Part shown: piece after piece, positions 34,992 to 45,271 of the stretch
Position numbering within the stretch: position 1 is the first letter of the stretch
How the letters are laid out: every line of letters starts with the position of its first letter
Source: Pseudomonas farris
GTDB lineage: Bacteria > Pseudomonadota > Gammaproteobacteria > Pseudomonadales > Pseudomonadaceae
Direction: 5' to 3'
Length of the DNA stretch: 64,000 nucleotides
Assembly: GCF_019145235.1 (NCBI RefSeq)
Contig: NZ_JAHSTV010000002.1
Span: forward strand, 310,001-374,000
Position numbers and translations under genes: made by a program
The notes under the pieces: generated by a model
What the model was told of the DNA's origin: nothing
The model's database searches: none
The model's input: only the letters and a program-made list of their open reading frames with translations

Positions 34992-36232
34992 GGCTGTTCG
35001 CTCTCCATCTGCACGTCTTGCAACAGCTCGGCGAAGTCCTTGAGCGTTTGCTCGTCGACCTCGCTGCCGTAGTTGTCCTGCCACGCGCGGCTGAACAGTT
35101 CCTGGGGCGAAAGCTGATCCAGTTCGATCAAGGTTGTGCCGTCATCGATGCCGTCGCGGCTGCCATTGCCGGCGTATTCGGCGGCAATCCGCACCAGCCG
35201 CACGGCTTTGCCTTGCAACTCCGTTTCCACTTGATGGCGCAGGTCCGGTTGCGGTTCGTCGAGACGGACCCGCACTTCCAGCCACGGCTGACGCTGGATA
35301 TCGGCGAGCAGGTCGATGTTGGGCAGATCGGCCAGTTGCAGCAGGATCTCCGCCAACGGCGCGGAGCCGAGTCGTTGCAAGTGGACGGAACGCGGAATCA
35401 GACGCGGTTCGACGCTGACCAATGTTTCGCCATCGAGCTGAATGTCGAGGATCTGATGCTGGTAATTGATCTCGGAGAACGACAACGGAATCGGCGAGCC
35501 GCAATAGCGAATCCGCTCTTCACCATTGACCTTCTGCGGCTTGTGCAAATGCCCGAGAGCGACGTAGCTGATGCTCGGCCCGAACAGGCTGGCGGGCAGG
35601 GCTTCGGCGTTGCCAATGATCAGGCTGCGCTCGGAATCTTCCGAAACCGAACCGCCAGCCATGTGCGCATGGCTGATGGCGATCAGCGCCTGGCCCGGCT
35701 TGCGCTTGGCGTTGGCCGCTTCGATCAGCCATTCATGAACCTGGCCGATGCCGCGCAAATAGTTATCGCCTAAATGCGCGCCGGTCACTTCGGCGGGGCG
35801 CAGGAACGGCAGCGCCAGGCACCAGGCGGCAACTTCGCCGCTGGCATCAGGCAACGGCAACAACAGGCGCTCGGCATCCAGTTGACCGTCATCGAGCCAC
35901 AGCACGCGACCGAGGGCGTGAGTGCGCAAGCGCCGCATCAACGGCGCGGGCAGTTCGATTCGCGAGCCGGAGTCATGGTTGCCGGCGATCATCACGATGG
36001 TCAGCAACGGCTGCTGCTCATGGGCGCTGACGATGAAATCGTAGAGGCGTTCCTGGGCTTTGACCGGCGGGTTGACCGTGTCAAAGATATCGCCGGCGAT
36101 CAGCAGCACATCGGGCTGATCCAGCTTCAGCTGACGCAGCAGCCAGTCAAGAAAGCAGGCGTGCTCGAAATCGCGCTCCTGGCCGTGCAGGTTCTGCCCA
36201 AGGTGCCAGTCGGAGGTGTGAAACAGACGCAA
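34988..36232 (-). CDS. sbcD: Nuclease SbcCD, exonuclease subunit
   Basis: A 414-residue Mre11-type metallo-phosphoesterase. Motifs in order: TSDWHLG (residues 6-12), LIAGDIFDT, IAGNHDSG, and ISHAHMAGG / ALGHLHKPQ for the two-metal site. It supplies the nuclease activity to SbcC, whose gene overlaps it. First gene of the operon sbcD-sbcC-GST. Confidence 0.95.
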   Translation of the reverse strand: MRLFHTSDWHLGQNLHGQERDFEHACFLDWLLRQLKLDQPDVLLIAGDIFDTVNPPVKAQERLYDFIVSAHEQQPLLTIVMIAGNHDSGSRIELPAPLMRRLRTHALGRVLWLDDGQLDAERLLLPLPDASGEVAAWCLALPFLRPAEVTGAHLGDNYLRGIGQVHEWLIEAANAKRKPGQALIAISHAHMAGGSVSEDSERSLIIGNAEALPASLFGPSISYVALGHLHKPQKVNGEERIRYCGSPIPLSFSEINYQHQILDIQLDGETLVSVEPRLIPRSVHLQRLGSAPLAEILLQLADLPNIDLLADIQRQPWLEVRVRLDEPQPDLRHQVETELQGKAVRLVRIAAEYAGNGSRDGIDDGTTLIELDQLSPQELFSRAWQDNYGSEVDEQTLKDFAELLQDVQMESEQP

Positions 36233-36445
36233 GGCGTACTCCGTAGGAAATAAGGTGATGGCCGCGAGGAAAATGGTGGCGGCTAAAGGGAGGAGAGTTT
36301 ACTGGCAAAACACTGGGGATGCTGAATACCCTGAAAGATTGCCTATCGATTGGATGGGGCCTCAGTATGGTAGATGGCGGGCCGAAGTGACGAGGCGGAC
36401 GCTGTTGCGCAGTACCAGGGAGTTTTGAATATTTAAGGAGATGTC

Positions 36446-38035
36446 ATGACCCAACGGTTACTTCAACTTGATCATGTGTCATTCAACCTGCCCGACGGGC
36501 GCGTTCTGTTAGATGACTTGAACCACACCTTCAGCGCCAGGGGCACCGGTATCGTGGGTGCCAATGGTTGTGGCAAGTCCTTGCTTGGCCGGCTTCTGAC
36601 GGGGGAACAGCTGCCCACTACCGGAATCGTCCGTCGCGAAGGTCGGGTTTACGCCGTGGCGCAGTTACTGGAACCCGAGCGCTATCCCAGCGTTGCCGCG
36701 CTGGCCGGGGTCGACCATATTCTGGCGGCGCTGGATCGCATTGCCCAAGGCAGCGTCGAAGATCACGACCATTCGCTGGCGGTTGATCAGTGGGATTGCG
36801 CTACACGCCTTGAGGCGGAGCTGGAGCAGATCGGTCTGGGTCATTTGAATGCCGACGCGCGCACCGACGCCCTCAGTGGTGGCGAACGGCAACGGGTGGC
36901 GCTGCTGGGGGCGTGGTTATCCAGGGCAGACTGGCTCATTCTGGATGAGCCCAGCAACCACCTGGATATTGATCAGCAACACAAACTTGCGCAGCAGATC
37001 GCTCGCTGGCCCAACGGCCTGGTGTTGATCAGCCACGACCGGGGCCTTCTGGAGCACGTGAACGAAATTGTCGAGCTTTCACCCTTGGGGCTGGCGGTTT
37101 ATGGCGGCAACTACAGTCAGTATGCGGCGGCACGCGAGCAAGAACAGCAGTCGTTCCAGTCGGCGTTGCAAGGGGAGCGGGCGCAGGCCAAGCGCGAGCA
37201 ACGTGAGATGGCCGTGCAGATGGAGCGTCAGCAACGGCGTAATGCCCGCGGCGACCGTCAGGCCCGTGACGGCAATCAGACCAAGCTGATTACCAACGCC
37301 CAGAAAGAGCGTAGTGAAAACAGTCAGGGAAAATTGCGCCTCAATCAACAGGTGGCCCGGGAGCAGCAACAACAACGTATCGCCGAGGCCCGTGCGCGGT
37401 GCGCTCCGGACATTCAACGCATGATGTTGTCTCCGGAAAGCGTAGTGCCCAATGGCAAGCTGATTGTGCAGCTCAACGACGTCATTCTCCCGTTCGGTTA
37501 CGCGGCGCCGGTCAATCTGACGCTGACCGGGCCTATGCGCATGGCAATCCTGGGAGCGAACGGCAGCGGCAAGTCGACCCTGCTGCGAGTGATCGCCGGC
37601 CAACTGCCGGTGCGCGAAGGCGAACTCATCCGCAGTTGCCATGTTGGCTGGCTGGATCAACACGCCGGATTACAGTACCCCGAACGCACCGCGGTGCAAT
37701 GGCTCTACGAGAGTAATCCAGAGTTGCCCGAAGCCGAGGCGCGAACCCGGTTGGCGCAGATGGGCATTGATGCGGATCGTGCGACGCTCGAGACCTGCCA
37801 GTTGAGCGGCGGCGAACGCCTGAAAATAGCGCTGGCTGCGCAGTTATATGCACAGCGACCACCGCAATTGCTATTGCTGGACGAGCCGGACAACCATTTG
37901 GACTTGCCCAGTCGAATTGCGCTGGAGCAGATGCTGAATCAATACCAAGGGGCATTGATCGTAGTCTCCCACGACAGCGCTTTTTTACAGGCCATTCATC
38001 TGGACGCCGAGTTCCATCTCAAAAGCCAGGGTTGA
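36446..38035 (+). CDS. ABC-F family ATPase (duplicated ABC protein)
   Basis: A 529-residue soluble protein with two ABC domains and no membrane segments. Domain 1 has GANGCGKS (residues 38-45), LSGGERQRV and LILDEPSNHLD. A charged Arg/Gln-rich linker of roughly 80 residues follows (AREQEQQSFQ through VAREQQQQR). Domain 2 has GANGSGKS, LSGGERLKI and LLLDEPDNHLD. ABC-F proteins act on the ribosome or in antibiotic protection; the subgroup cannot be named from sight. AAGGAG lies before ATG 36446. It is a single gene ended by a family B repeat. Confidence 0.85.
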   Translation: MTQRLLQLDHVSFNLPDGRVLLDDLNHTFSARGTGIVGANGCGKSLLGRLLTGEQLPTTGIVRREGRVYAVAQLLEPERYPSVAALAGVDHILAALDRIAQGSVEDHDHSLAVDQWDCATRLEAELEQIGLGHLNADARTDALSGGERQRVALLGAWLSRADWLILDEPSNHLDIDQQHKLAQQIARWPNGLVLISHDRGLLEHVNEIVELSPLGLAVYGGNYSQYAAAREQEQQSFQSALQGERAQAKREQREMAVQMERQQRRNARGDRQARDGNQTKLITNAQKERSENSQGKLRLNQQVAREQQQQRIAEARARCAPDIQRMMLSPESVVPNGKLIVQLNDVILPFGYAAPVNLTLTGPMRMAILGANGSGKSTLLRVIAGQLPVREGELIRSCHVGWLDQHAGLQYPERTAVQWLYESNPELPEAEARTRLAQMGIDADRATLETCQLSGGERLKIALAAQLYAQRPPQLLLLDEPDNHLDLPSRIALEQMLNQYQGALIVVSHDSAFLQAIHLDAEFHLKSQG

Positions 38036-38050
38036 CCGTGTCAGGGCAGA

Positions 38051-38125
38051 AAGGATCGCAGCCTTCGGCAGCTCCACATTGGAATGGCGTACACCCGTAG
38101 GAGCTGCCGAAGGCTGCGATCTTTT
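38051..38125. repeat. Inverted repeat pair, REP family B
   Basis: Copies at 38051-38077 and 38097-38125 (core AGCTGCCGAAGGCTGCGATC) lie between the converging ABC-F and batD genes, the right place for a two-way terminator. Confidence 0.82.
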
Positions 38126-38128
38126 GAT

Positions 38129-39781
38129 CTATTTCGGATAAAGCGGCGGCAACCCGGTATCGCCAACCAGATCCTGAACCCCCTCGGCCGTCGGAATCGC
38201 GCGAATCGCGCGCCAGAGATCTTCACCCTGCCAGTACTGGCCGGTTTCGCTGTACAGCGCGCCGTTCAGGCCATCGAGTGCATCGGACAGCGGCACAAAA
38301 CGCGCCGCCATGTCGGCCAGGGTTTCCGGTTGTTGCCGGGCCCAGGCGTCGAGGGCCTGGCGGGTGGCATGAGTGTCGTTGGCCTGACAGGAGCGTTTGA
38401 GGTCGTCGAGCAAGGTGCGTGGGCTCGGGCCGGTTTGCGCGGCACGCAGGATCGCCGGTTGCCAGCGAGCGCGCCACCAGAGGCCAAAGCCCAGCAGGGT
38501 GGTGCAGGCCAGAATCACAGTGCTGAGTTTCCACCACCAGAGGGCTTCGTTGCTGGCGCCGGACATCGCCTGCGGGCTGCCCGCCGGTGTATCGACGATC
38601 AGGCTTGGATTGCTCGCCACTTGTAGCGTGCGGGCCGGCAGGCTGCTGTGTTCCAGGTGGTCCTCGAAGGTGTTCCACCAGACCACTTCAACGCTCGGCA
38701 AGTCAATGTTGCCGGTGCGGGTCGGCACCAGGGCTTCACGGTCCTCGCGACTGCCGATCAAGCCGCGCTCGCTGCTCTGGTTGCCCAGCACCGGTTGATC
38801 CGGATAGCGCCGCAGGCCGTTGATTTCGGTGGCGGGCAACGGTGGCAATTGCGAACTGGCGAGGCCTTCGGCGTTCAGGGTCAGGCTGCGGGTCAGCGAG
38901 TCGCCGACCTGCGCATGATCCGGTTCCGGGCTCCAGCTTTCGCTCAGGCTCAGGCTGCGGGCTGGCAGCCAGGGCACATCAGCCGGATACGTGCCGGGTT
39001 TGGCCTTGACCGTCAGCGGGATCTCGGCGGATTTGACGCGCATCAGCTTGCCCGGTTTCGGCCCTTGAGGTGTTGCGTCCTGGGACGGCCGGGTATCGAC
39101 CGGCGTGGCACTGAACATCTGCGCCGGAATGGTCAATTCACCGCTGTGTTGCGGGTAGATCGCGTAGCGCATTTCGATCACGCCATGGCGCAATCCGTTG
39201 ATGACTTTTTCGTAGGTGCGCGACTCGCCCAGCTGTTCGATGCGCGCATCGGGAATCTGCAGCGGGGTCAGGCTGCTGTCGTCGTACAGCGACACCGAAT
39301 GGTAGATGCGCAAGGTCAGGATTGCCTGCGCCTGCACATAGACGCTGCTCTGGTCGAGGCTGGCCTCTATGAACACCGGCGCCAGTGTGTTGCTGCTGTC
39401 CTGGGTTTCGCTCTCGATCACTTGCACGGTAATTGGCTGGCTCTGGACGTCACCCAGTTGCAGCGACGGAATCACCACGCTGCCGTTTTGCCGGGGCAGC
39501 AGGGTGATGATCCAGCGGGTGGTCGCTTGGGTGTCGCCGTTGAGGGTGTTCAGTTGGTTGACCTGACGGGTGCCGCGCACTTCGAACAGCGGCTCCAGCG
39601 GGGTCAGGTCGGGTTTGCCGAACTGGGTCACGTCGCTGGTTTCCAGGGTCAGTTCGACCGTCTCGCCGGAATTCAGGCGGCTGCGATCGACGCTGGCGAC
39701 CAGCTCCGCAGCCTGGGCCTGAACGGTGCAGAGCAACAGGGCGGGCAACAGTGCGAGCAAGAAGGCGGTGAAGCGGGTCAT
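38129..39781 (-). CDS. batD: BatD family protein
   Basis: A 550-residue exported membrane protein. It has a signal peptide (LLALLPALLLCTVQAQA), a long beta-rich periplasmic part (LVASVDRSRLNSGETVELTLE, typical BatD/oxygen-tolerance start) and one C-terminal membrane helix (WWWKLSTVILACTTLLGFGLWW near residue 420), leaving a cytoplasmic tail. Last gene of the moxR/bat operon; its start overlaps the previous stop by 4 bp. Bat proteins are linked to envelope stress and aerotolerance; molecular role unclear. Confidence 0.85.
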   Translation of the reverse strand: MTRFTAFLLALLPALLLCTVQAQAAELVASVDRSRLNSGETVELTLETSDVTQFGKPDLTPLEPLFEVRGTRQVNQLNTLNGDTQATTRWIITLLPRQNGSVVIPSLQLGDVQSQPITVQVIESETQDSSNTLAPVFIEASLDQSSVYVQAQAILTLRIYHSVSLYDDSSLTPLQIPDARIEQLGESRTYEKVINGLRHGVIEMRYAIYPQHSGELTIPAQMFSATPVDTRPSQDATPQGPKPGKLMRVKSAEIPLTVKAKPGTYPADVPWLPARSLSLSESWSPEPDHAQVGDSLTRSLTLNAEGLASSQLPPLPATEINGLRRYPDQPVLGNQSSERGLIGSREDREALVPTRTGNIDLPSVEVVWWNTFEDHLEHSSLPARTLQVASNPSLIVDTPAGSPQAMSGASNEALWWWKLSTVILACTTLLGFGLWWRARWQPAILRAAQTGPSPRTLLDDLKRSCQANDTHATRQALDAWARQQPETLADMAARFVPLSDALDGLNGALYSETGQYWQGEDLWRAIRAIPTAEGVQDLVGDTGLPPLYPK

Positions 39782-41514
39782 CGAGTTTTTTCCTGATCCT
39801 GATGTTGTTGCTGTTCGTACCAGAATTTGCGTCTGAGCAGTTCGCCGGGGTCATCCGGGATCTTGCGCAGCCATTGCTCCAGCGCCTGGCGCTGTTCGCC
39901 TTCAATCATGTCGCTGGCCGGGCGTCGCGGTGGCGTGGTGCTTTGTTCATCCCCCAACTCGCTGCCCGGGACTTCATTGGCGCCCGGTTGCGGTGGCGTC
40001 GTGGGCGGCTGCTCGGCGTCCGGGGTGGTTTGCTCGGCGTCGGCTTTCGGCTCGCCATTGCTGGGTTGGGTGGCGCTGCCCGGCGGCGGTTCCTGGGCGA
40101 TGGTTTCGGTTTTTCCATCGGCGGTTTTGTCCGGCTCGACAGGCGGCGCTGAGGTTTTCTGTTTGAGCAGGCTTTCCACCAGCGCCTTGTTGGTCAGGGC
40201 CGGACGCAGATCCGGTTGACGTTCAAGCGCTTGATCGTAAGCATCCAGCGCTGCTTCCAGCTCACCGCTTTTGGCCAGGGCGTTACCCCGATTGTAGTGG
40301 GCGTGGGCGTCGGTGCCTTGGGCAAACCGCTGGGCGGCGCCACTGTAGTCGCCGGCTTCATAGAGCGCCACGCCTTGCCACTGCGGATTTTCGAAATGCT
40401 GCGCGGCCTCGGCCGGGCGCTTTTGTTTGAGCAAATGCAGACCCTGCTGATCGGGACGCAGCCACAAGTCTTCGAAATCGAAGGCGTAACTCGGTTGCGG
40501 CAGCAGAAACAACAGCGGCAGGCAGAACAGCCAACCCCGGCGCCCGGCACAGGCTGCCAGCAATAACAGTGGCAGCAGCAGCCAGTAGCCCTGATCGGCC
40601 CAGGTGTCGAGGCGCAATGTCTGGCCGTCGTTGCGCAGATCCCGTGGCCCATCGAACAGGCCAAGGCCGCGCAGGTCGGCATCGTCCAGTCGCGCCTGGC
40701 GATAACGTCCGCCCAGGCTGTTGGCAAAGGCTTTCAGGCTGGGGCCGTCCAGACGGGGCACCAGAATTGCGCCCACGTCATCCTTGAGGAAACTGCCGTC
40801 GTCCTGGGCCACCGGCGCACCTTCGGCGGTGCCGATACCGAGCATCAGAAATTGCGTGGACGTGTCGTCCAGCGCCTGACGAATCCCTTGGCGTTCCTGT
40901 TCCGTCAGTGACGAACCGATCAGCAGGATCCGACCCTGGCCGAGGGCGCCCTGATCCAGCAGTGCAAGGGCCTTGGCCACCGCCAGATCGGCACGATGAC
41001 CGGCCAGGGGCATCAGCGACGGCTTGAGTGCATCCACCAGGTTGCGGCTGGTCGACAGGTCATCCGACAGCGGCACCAAGGTGTGGGCACTGCCGGCGTA
41101 GACGATGATTGCCGTCTGCGCATCGCTGCGGTTTTGCAGCAGGTCGAACAACTTGCGCCGGGCGTGTTCCAGCCTGTTCGGCGCCATATCGGTGGCGAGC
41201 ATTTCCGGGGTCAGCTCAAGCAACACCACCAGCGGGTCGGCGGGTTTCTGGCTGGTTTGTTCGACACGCTGCCAGCTCGGGCCCAGCAAGGCCAACACGG
41301 TCAATACCCAAGCCAGACCAAGGGCGATCCATGGCAGTTTGCTTTCGCGACCGCTGCCACCACTGAGCAACGCAGCATGGAAGGCCGGCGGTAGAATCAT
41401 TTGCCAGCGGCCGGCGCGTTTCTGCCGGTGCCAGAGTTGCCAGAGCAGCCAGCCCAGCAACGGCAACAACAGCAGCCACCAGGGACGGAACCAGTGCGGC
41501 CAGAGCGCAATCAT
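39778..41514 (-). CDS. BatB/BatC-type protein: von Willebrand A domain plus TPR repeats, MIDAS motif altered
   Basis: A 578-residue membrane protein. Two N-terminal hydrophobic segments (WWLLLLPLLGWLLW and WIALGLAWVLTVLALLG) flank a loop, then comes a VWA-like domain. The position of the metal motif DxSxS reads ELTPE (Glu100, Thr102, Glu104) before MLATDM, so the normal metal site is lost. A third membrane segment follows near residue 315, then tetratricopeptide repeats (HYNRGNALAKSGELEAALDAYDQALERQP) and a Pro/Thr/Glu-rich tail. This is a BatB-BatC fusion. Overlaps its neighbours by 4 bp on both sides. Confidence 0.83.
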   Translation of the reverse strand: MIALWPHWFRPWWLLLLPLLGWLLWQLWHRQKRAGRWQMILPPAFHAALLSGGSGRESKLPWIALGLAWVLTVLALLGPSWQRVEQTSQKPADPLVVLLELTPEMLATDMAPNRLEHARRKLFDLLQNRSDAQTAIIVYAGSAHTLVPLSDDLSTSRNLVDALKPSLMPLAGHRADLAVAKALALLDQGALGQGRILLIGSSLTEQERQGIRQALDDTSTQFLMLGIGTAEGAPVAQDDGSFLKDDVGAILVPRLDGPSLKAFANSLGGRYRQARLDDADLRGLGLFDGPRDLRNDGQTLRLDTWADQGYWLLLPLLLLAACAGRRGWLFCLPLLFLLPQPSYAFDFEDLWLRPDQQGLHLLKQKRPAEAAQHFENPQWQGVALYEAGDYSGAAQRFAQGTDAHAHYNRGNALAKSGELEAALDAYDQALERQPDLRPALTNKALVESLLKQKTSAPPVEPDKTADGKTETIAQEPPPGSATQPSNGEPKADAEQTTPDAEQPPTTPPQPGANEVPGSELGDEQSTTPPRRPASDMIEGEQRQALEQWLRKIPDDPGELLRRKFWYEQQQHQDQEKTR

Positions 41515-42590
41515 CGACGCCTCCGCAGACGCAGGCGTTTGAGTCGCTGACGCCAGTCGGGCAGTTGCGTTTGTAGGAACCGCTCCTTGCTAAACAGCCG
41601 TTGCAACGGGTTATCCGGCCAGCGCTCGCGGATCACCAGCAGCATGCTCAACAGCAGCGCCATCGCCAAAGGCCAGTGATACAACGCTTGGGCCGGGCGG
41701 GCTTGGGTGGGTTGTTGAGTCACGGGTTCCAGTTGGTCGAGGGTGCGTTTGATCGCCTGCAGTTCCTCGCCGTTGTGGGCGCGAAAGTACTGGCCGTCGG
41801 TGGCTTGGGCGATGGCTTTCAAGGCCGGTTCGTCGAGGTCCAGGCTCGGGTTGATGCCCAGGAATCCCAGGGTGCCGCTTTGTTCCGGGTCGGCGCCGAT
41901 ACCGATCGGGTAGATTTTCACGCCTTCGTTGGCCGCCAGTCGTGCGGCGGTCAGCGGGTCGATCTCGCCGCCATTGTTGGCGCCATCGGTGACCAGAATC
42001 AGCACACGGCTTTGTGCCGGGCGTTGGCGCAGGCGTTTGAGGGCCAGGCCGATGGCATCGCCGATGGCGGTGTTCTTGCCGGCGATGCCGATCCGCGCTT
42101 CGTCGAGCCACACGCGAACGGTGTGCCGGTCGAAGGTCAGTGGCGCTTGCAGATAGGCCTGACTGCCGAACAGGATCAACCCGACCCGGTCGCCGTCGCG
42201 ACTTTCAAGAAAATCACCGAGCAAATGCTGCACCAACGACAGTCGGCTGACGTCTTCGTCCTGCCACTGCATGTCGGGGAAATCCATGGAGCCGGATACA
42301 TCCACCGCCACCAGCAGATCGCGGCCACTGGCGGCAACCGGCAGGGGTTCGCCGAGCCATTGCGGGCGCGCGGCGGCGATCAGCAATAACAGCCACAGCA
42401 AAATGAACGGTGCTTGCTGACGCCACGCCGGCAGATTCGCCCGGGCACGGCGGCGAGCGAGGCCTTCGAGGTCGCTGAGGAAGCTGACGTTGAGCGCCGG
42501 TTCGCCACTGTCGGCGACTGGCAGCAGCACCCGCATCAGCCAGGGCAGTGGCAGCAGGGCGAAGATCCACGGCCAGGCGAACTCAAACAT
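41511..42590 (-). CDS. BatA-type von Willebrand A membrane protein
   Basis: A 359-residue protein with two N-terminal membrane helices, a VWA domain and a C-terminal helix near residue 320 (ALYHWPLAMALLLSMLLVI). The MIDAS motif is intact: DVSGS (Asp97, Ser99, Ser101), with the distal aspartate in LVTDGANNGGE. It would bind a partner through a metal ion. Overlaps DUF4381 and batB/C genes by 8 and 4 bp. Confidence 0.87.
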   Translation of the reverse strand: MFEFAWPWIFALLPLPWLMRVLLPVADSGEPALNVSFLSDLEGLARRRARANLPAWRQQAPFILLWLLLLIAAARPQWLGEPLPVAASGRDLLVAVDVSGSMDFPDMQWQDEDVSRLSLVQHLLGDFLESRDGDRVGLILFGSQAYLQAPLTFDRHTVRVWLDEARIGIAGKNTAIGDAIGLALKRLRQRPAQSRVLILVTDGANNGGEIDPLTAARLAANEGVKIYPIGIGADPEQSGTLGFLGINPSLDLDEPALKAIAQATDGQYFRAHNGEELQAIKRTLDQLEPVTQQPTQARPAQALYHWPLAMALLLSMLLVIRERWPDNPLQRLFSKERFLQTQLPDWRQRLKRLRLRRRR

Positions 42591-43077
42591 GTTTGCGAAT
42601 CCAGGTGTCGACTGCTTGAGTCAGGCCGGCGATGGCCTTGTCGTCGAGTTTGCATTCGGGTTTGTAGGCGCCTTCCACCAGCACCATCCAGCGCGTAAGG
42701 CCTGCAGCCGGGCAGCGGTTATCGAGGAATGCCAGCCATTTGCGCCCATTAAGGGTGTGGCTCTGGCTATAGGGGTAATGGTTGCGGCACAGGCGTTTGA
42801 GCAAGCCATTGAGTTGCTGCAGCCAGGCACCGGCCGGGGCGCCGTCGTAGGGCTTGGGCATCCGGGCGAGTTCGGCCAGCGCCGCGAGACGCACCGGGTC
42901 CAGCGGTTGTTCGGCGCGGACGACAGGGCGCTTGTTCGGAATGAAACGACGCAACTGCCACAGGCCGAAACCGATCAATGGCAGCAATAACAGCAGCAGC
43001 CACCAGCCCGGCGCCGGCGGCCAGAAGCCGATCGGTGGCGGGGAAATCAGCGGTTGCAGTTGATCGAGGCTGCTCAT
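42583..43077 (-). CDS. DUF4381 domain membrane protein
   Basis: A 164-residue protein with one membrane helix (GWWLLLLLLPLIGFGLWQL, residues about 24-42) preceded by a Pro-rich start and followed by a helical cytoplasmic domain. This is the DUF4381 plan that normally sits between DUF58 and BatA genes in MoxR operons. Function unknown; start overlaps the DUF58 stop as ATGA. Confidence 0.83.
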   Translation of the reverse strand: MSSLDQLQPLISPPPIGFWPPAPGWWLLLLLLPLIGFGLWQLRRFIPNKRPVVRAEQPLDPVRLAALAELARMPKPYDGAPAGAWLQQLNGLLKRLCRNHYPYSQSHTLNGRKWLAFLDNRCPAAGLTRWMVLVEGAYKPECKLDDKAIAGLTQAVDTWIRKHV

Positions 43078-44018
43078 CGACCTTTCCCCGGACGCTGCGG
43101 GTTCAGGTATTCGCGCAGTTGCTCGACCATTTCACTTTGGGTGCTCAAAGGCATCAGCAATACCCGCAACTTTTGCGCCAGCAGCTCCCAACGGGCGATA
43201 CGCGCTTCCGCTTGTGCGCGATAGGCTTGGCGCAAGTCGAAATTCAACGTGTCGAGTTCCAGCTGCGCGCCCCGTTCCGCAAAGCGTAGAAGGCCGGCAG
43301 CGGGCAGGGCATGATCCAGCGGATCGGACACGGGCAGCAGCAACAGGTCGCAATGACGTGACAACAGGCTCAACTGCTGCTCGGCACCGTCGGACAAGGC
43401 GCGTTCGTCGCAGATCACGATCACCAGGCTGCCGGGGCGCAATACTTCCCGGGCGCGACGCAGGGCAATGCCGAAGGCGTCGCGGTCCGGCTCGCGTTCG
43501 GTGTGCAGCGACTGATTGACCCGCACCAGTCGGTTGAGCAATTGCAGCAGGCTCTGTTTGCTGCGTCGCGGTTTGATTTCGTAGTGCTCGTCGTCGCCGA
43601 ACACCAGCCCACCGACCCGGTCGTTATGGCCCAAAGCGGCCCAGCCAATCAGGCTCGCTGCCTGGGCGGCAAGCACTGATTTGAACATCAGCCCCGAGCC
43701 GAAAAACAGCCGGCGGCTTTGTTCGACCATGATGAAAATCGGTCGCTCGCGTTCTTCGTGAAACAGCTTGGTATGAGGCTCCTGAGTCCGGGCGGTGACG
43801 CGCCAGTCGATGCTGCGCACGTCATCACCGGCCTGATAGACCCGCACCTGATCGAAGTCCACCCCGCGCCCGCGCAGTTTTGAGTGGTGCAGGCCGATCA
43901 ACGGGCTGCGCTGGCTCGGTGTGGAAAACAGCTGCACTTCACGCACGCGATGGCGCATCTCGATCAGCTCGGCGAGGCTGACACGGATGCCCGGCTCGGG
44001 CGGCAGGTGGGCGTTCAT
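43074..44018 (-). CDS. DUF58 domain protein
   Basis: A 314-residue soluble protein with the DUF58 signature GRGVDFDQVRVYQAGDDVRSIDWRVTARTQEPHTKLF and a degenerate VWA-like C-terminal part (SLVIVICDERALSDG). In MoxR operons it is thought to work with the AAA+ ATPase. ATG 44018 is preferred; a TTG at 44027 overlapping the moxR stop is possible. Confidence 0.86.
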   Translation of the reverse strand: MNAHLPPEPGIRVSLAELIEMRHRVREVQLFSTPSQRSPLIGLHHSKLRGRGVDFDQVRVYQAGDDVRSIDWRVTARTQEPHTKLFHEERERPIFIMVEQSRRLFFGSGLMFKSVLAAQAASLIGWAALGHNDRVGGLVFGDDEHYEIKPRRSKQSLLQLLNRLVRVNQSLHTEREPDRDAFGIALRRAREVLRPGSLVIVICDERALSDGAEQQLSLLSRHCDLLLLPVSDPLDHALPAAGLLRFAERGAQLELDTLNFDLRQAYRAQAEARIARWELLAQKLRVLLMPLSTQSEMVEQLREYLNPQRPGKGR

Positions 44019-44023
44019 CGGGG

Positions 44024-44983
<960 letters not shown>

Positions 44984-45163
44984 CGATGACTGTTCCTGGA
45001 AAGGGTGACCGAAGACGTTCGAATAACGCCAGGGCTGGGGGCGTTACTTTAATCCATCGCGGGGTGCGGCGACTAACGGCATTTTGTGCAAAGTGCGGGA
45101 ATTGACGGGTGAAATTGTTGGAAATTTGTAGGCGAGGGACAGGGTGGTGATCTGGCTGGCCTC

Positions 45164-45246
45164 TTCGCGAGCAAGCCCGCTCCCACAGTTAACCGCGTTC
45201 TTCCAGGAAAAATGCAATCGAATGTGGGAGCGGGCTTGCTCGCGAA
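45164..45246. repeat. REP pair (BIME), family A
   Basis: Inverted copy 45164-45187 and direct copy 45223-45246 between the acidic-protein gene and the moxR operon, which run in the same direction. The remaining bases of 44984-45271 should hold the moxR promoter; none stood out. Confidence 0.88.
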
Positions 45247-45271
45247 GGCGTCCGTTCAGAGACCCTAAAAC

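Noticed and set aside
32922..35072. Long plus-strand open frame opposite sbcC, and similar ones opposite the RND gene (18346-20748)
   Set aside because: Antisense shadows of sbcC and the RND gene; no family features, composition typical of reversed high-GC codons.
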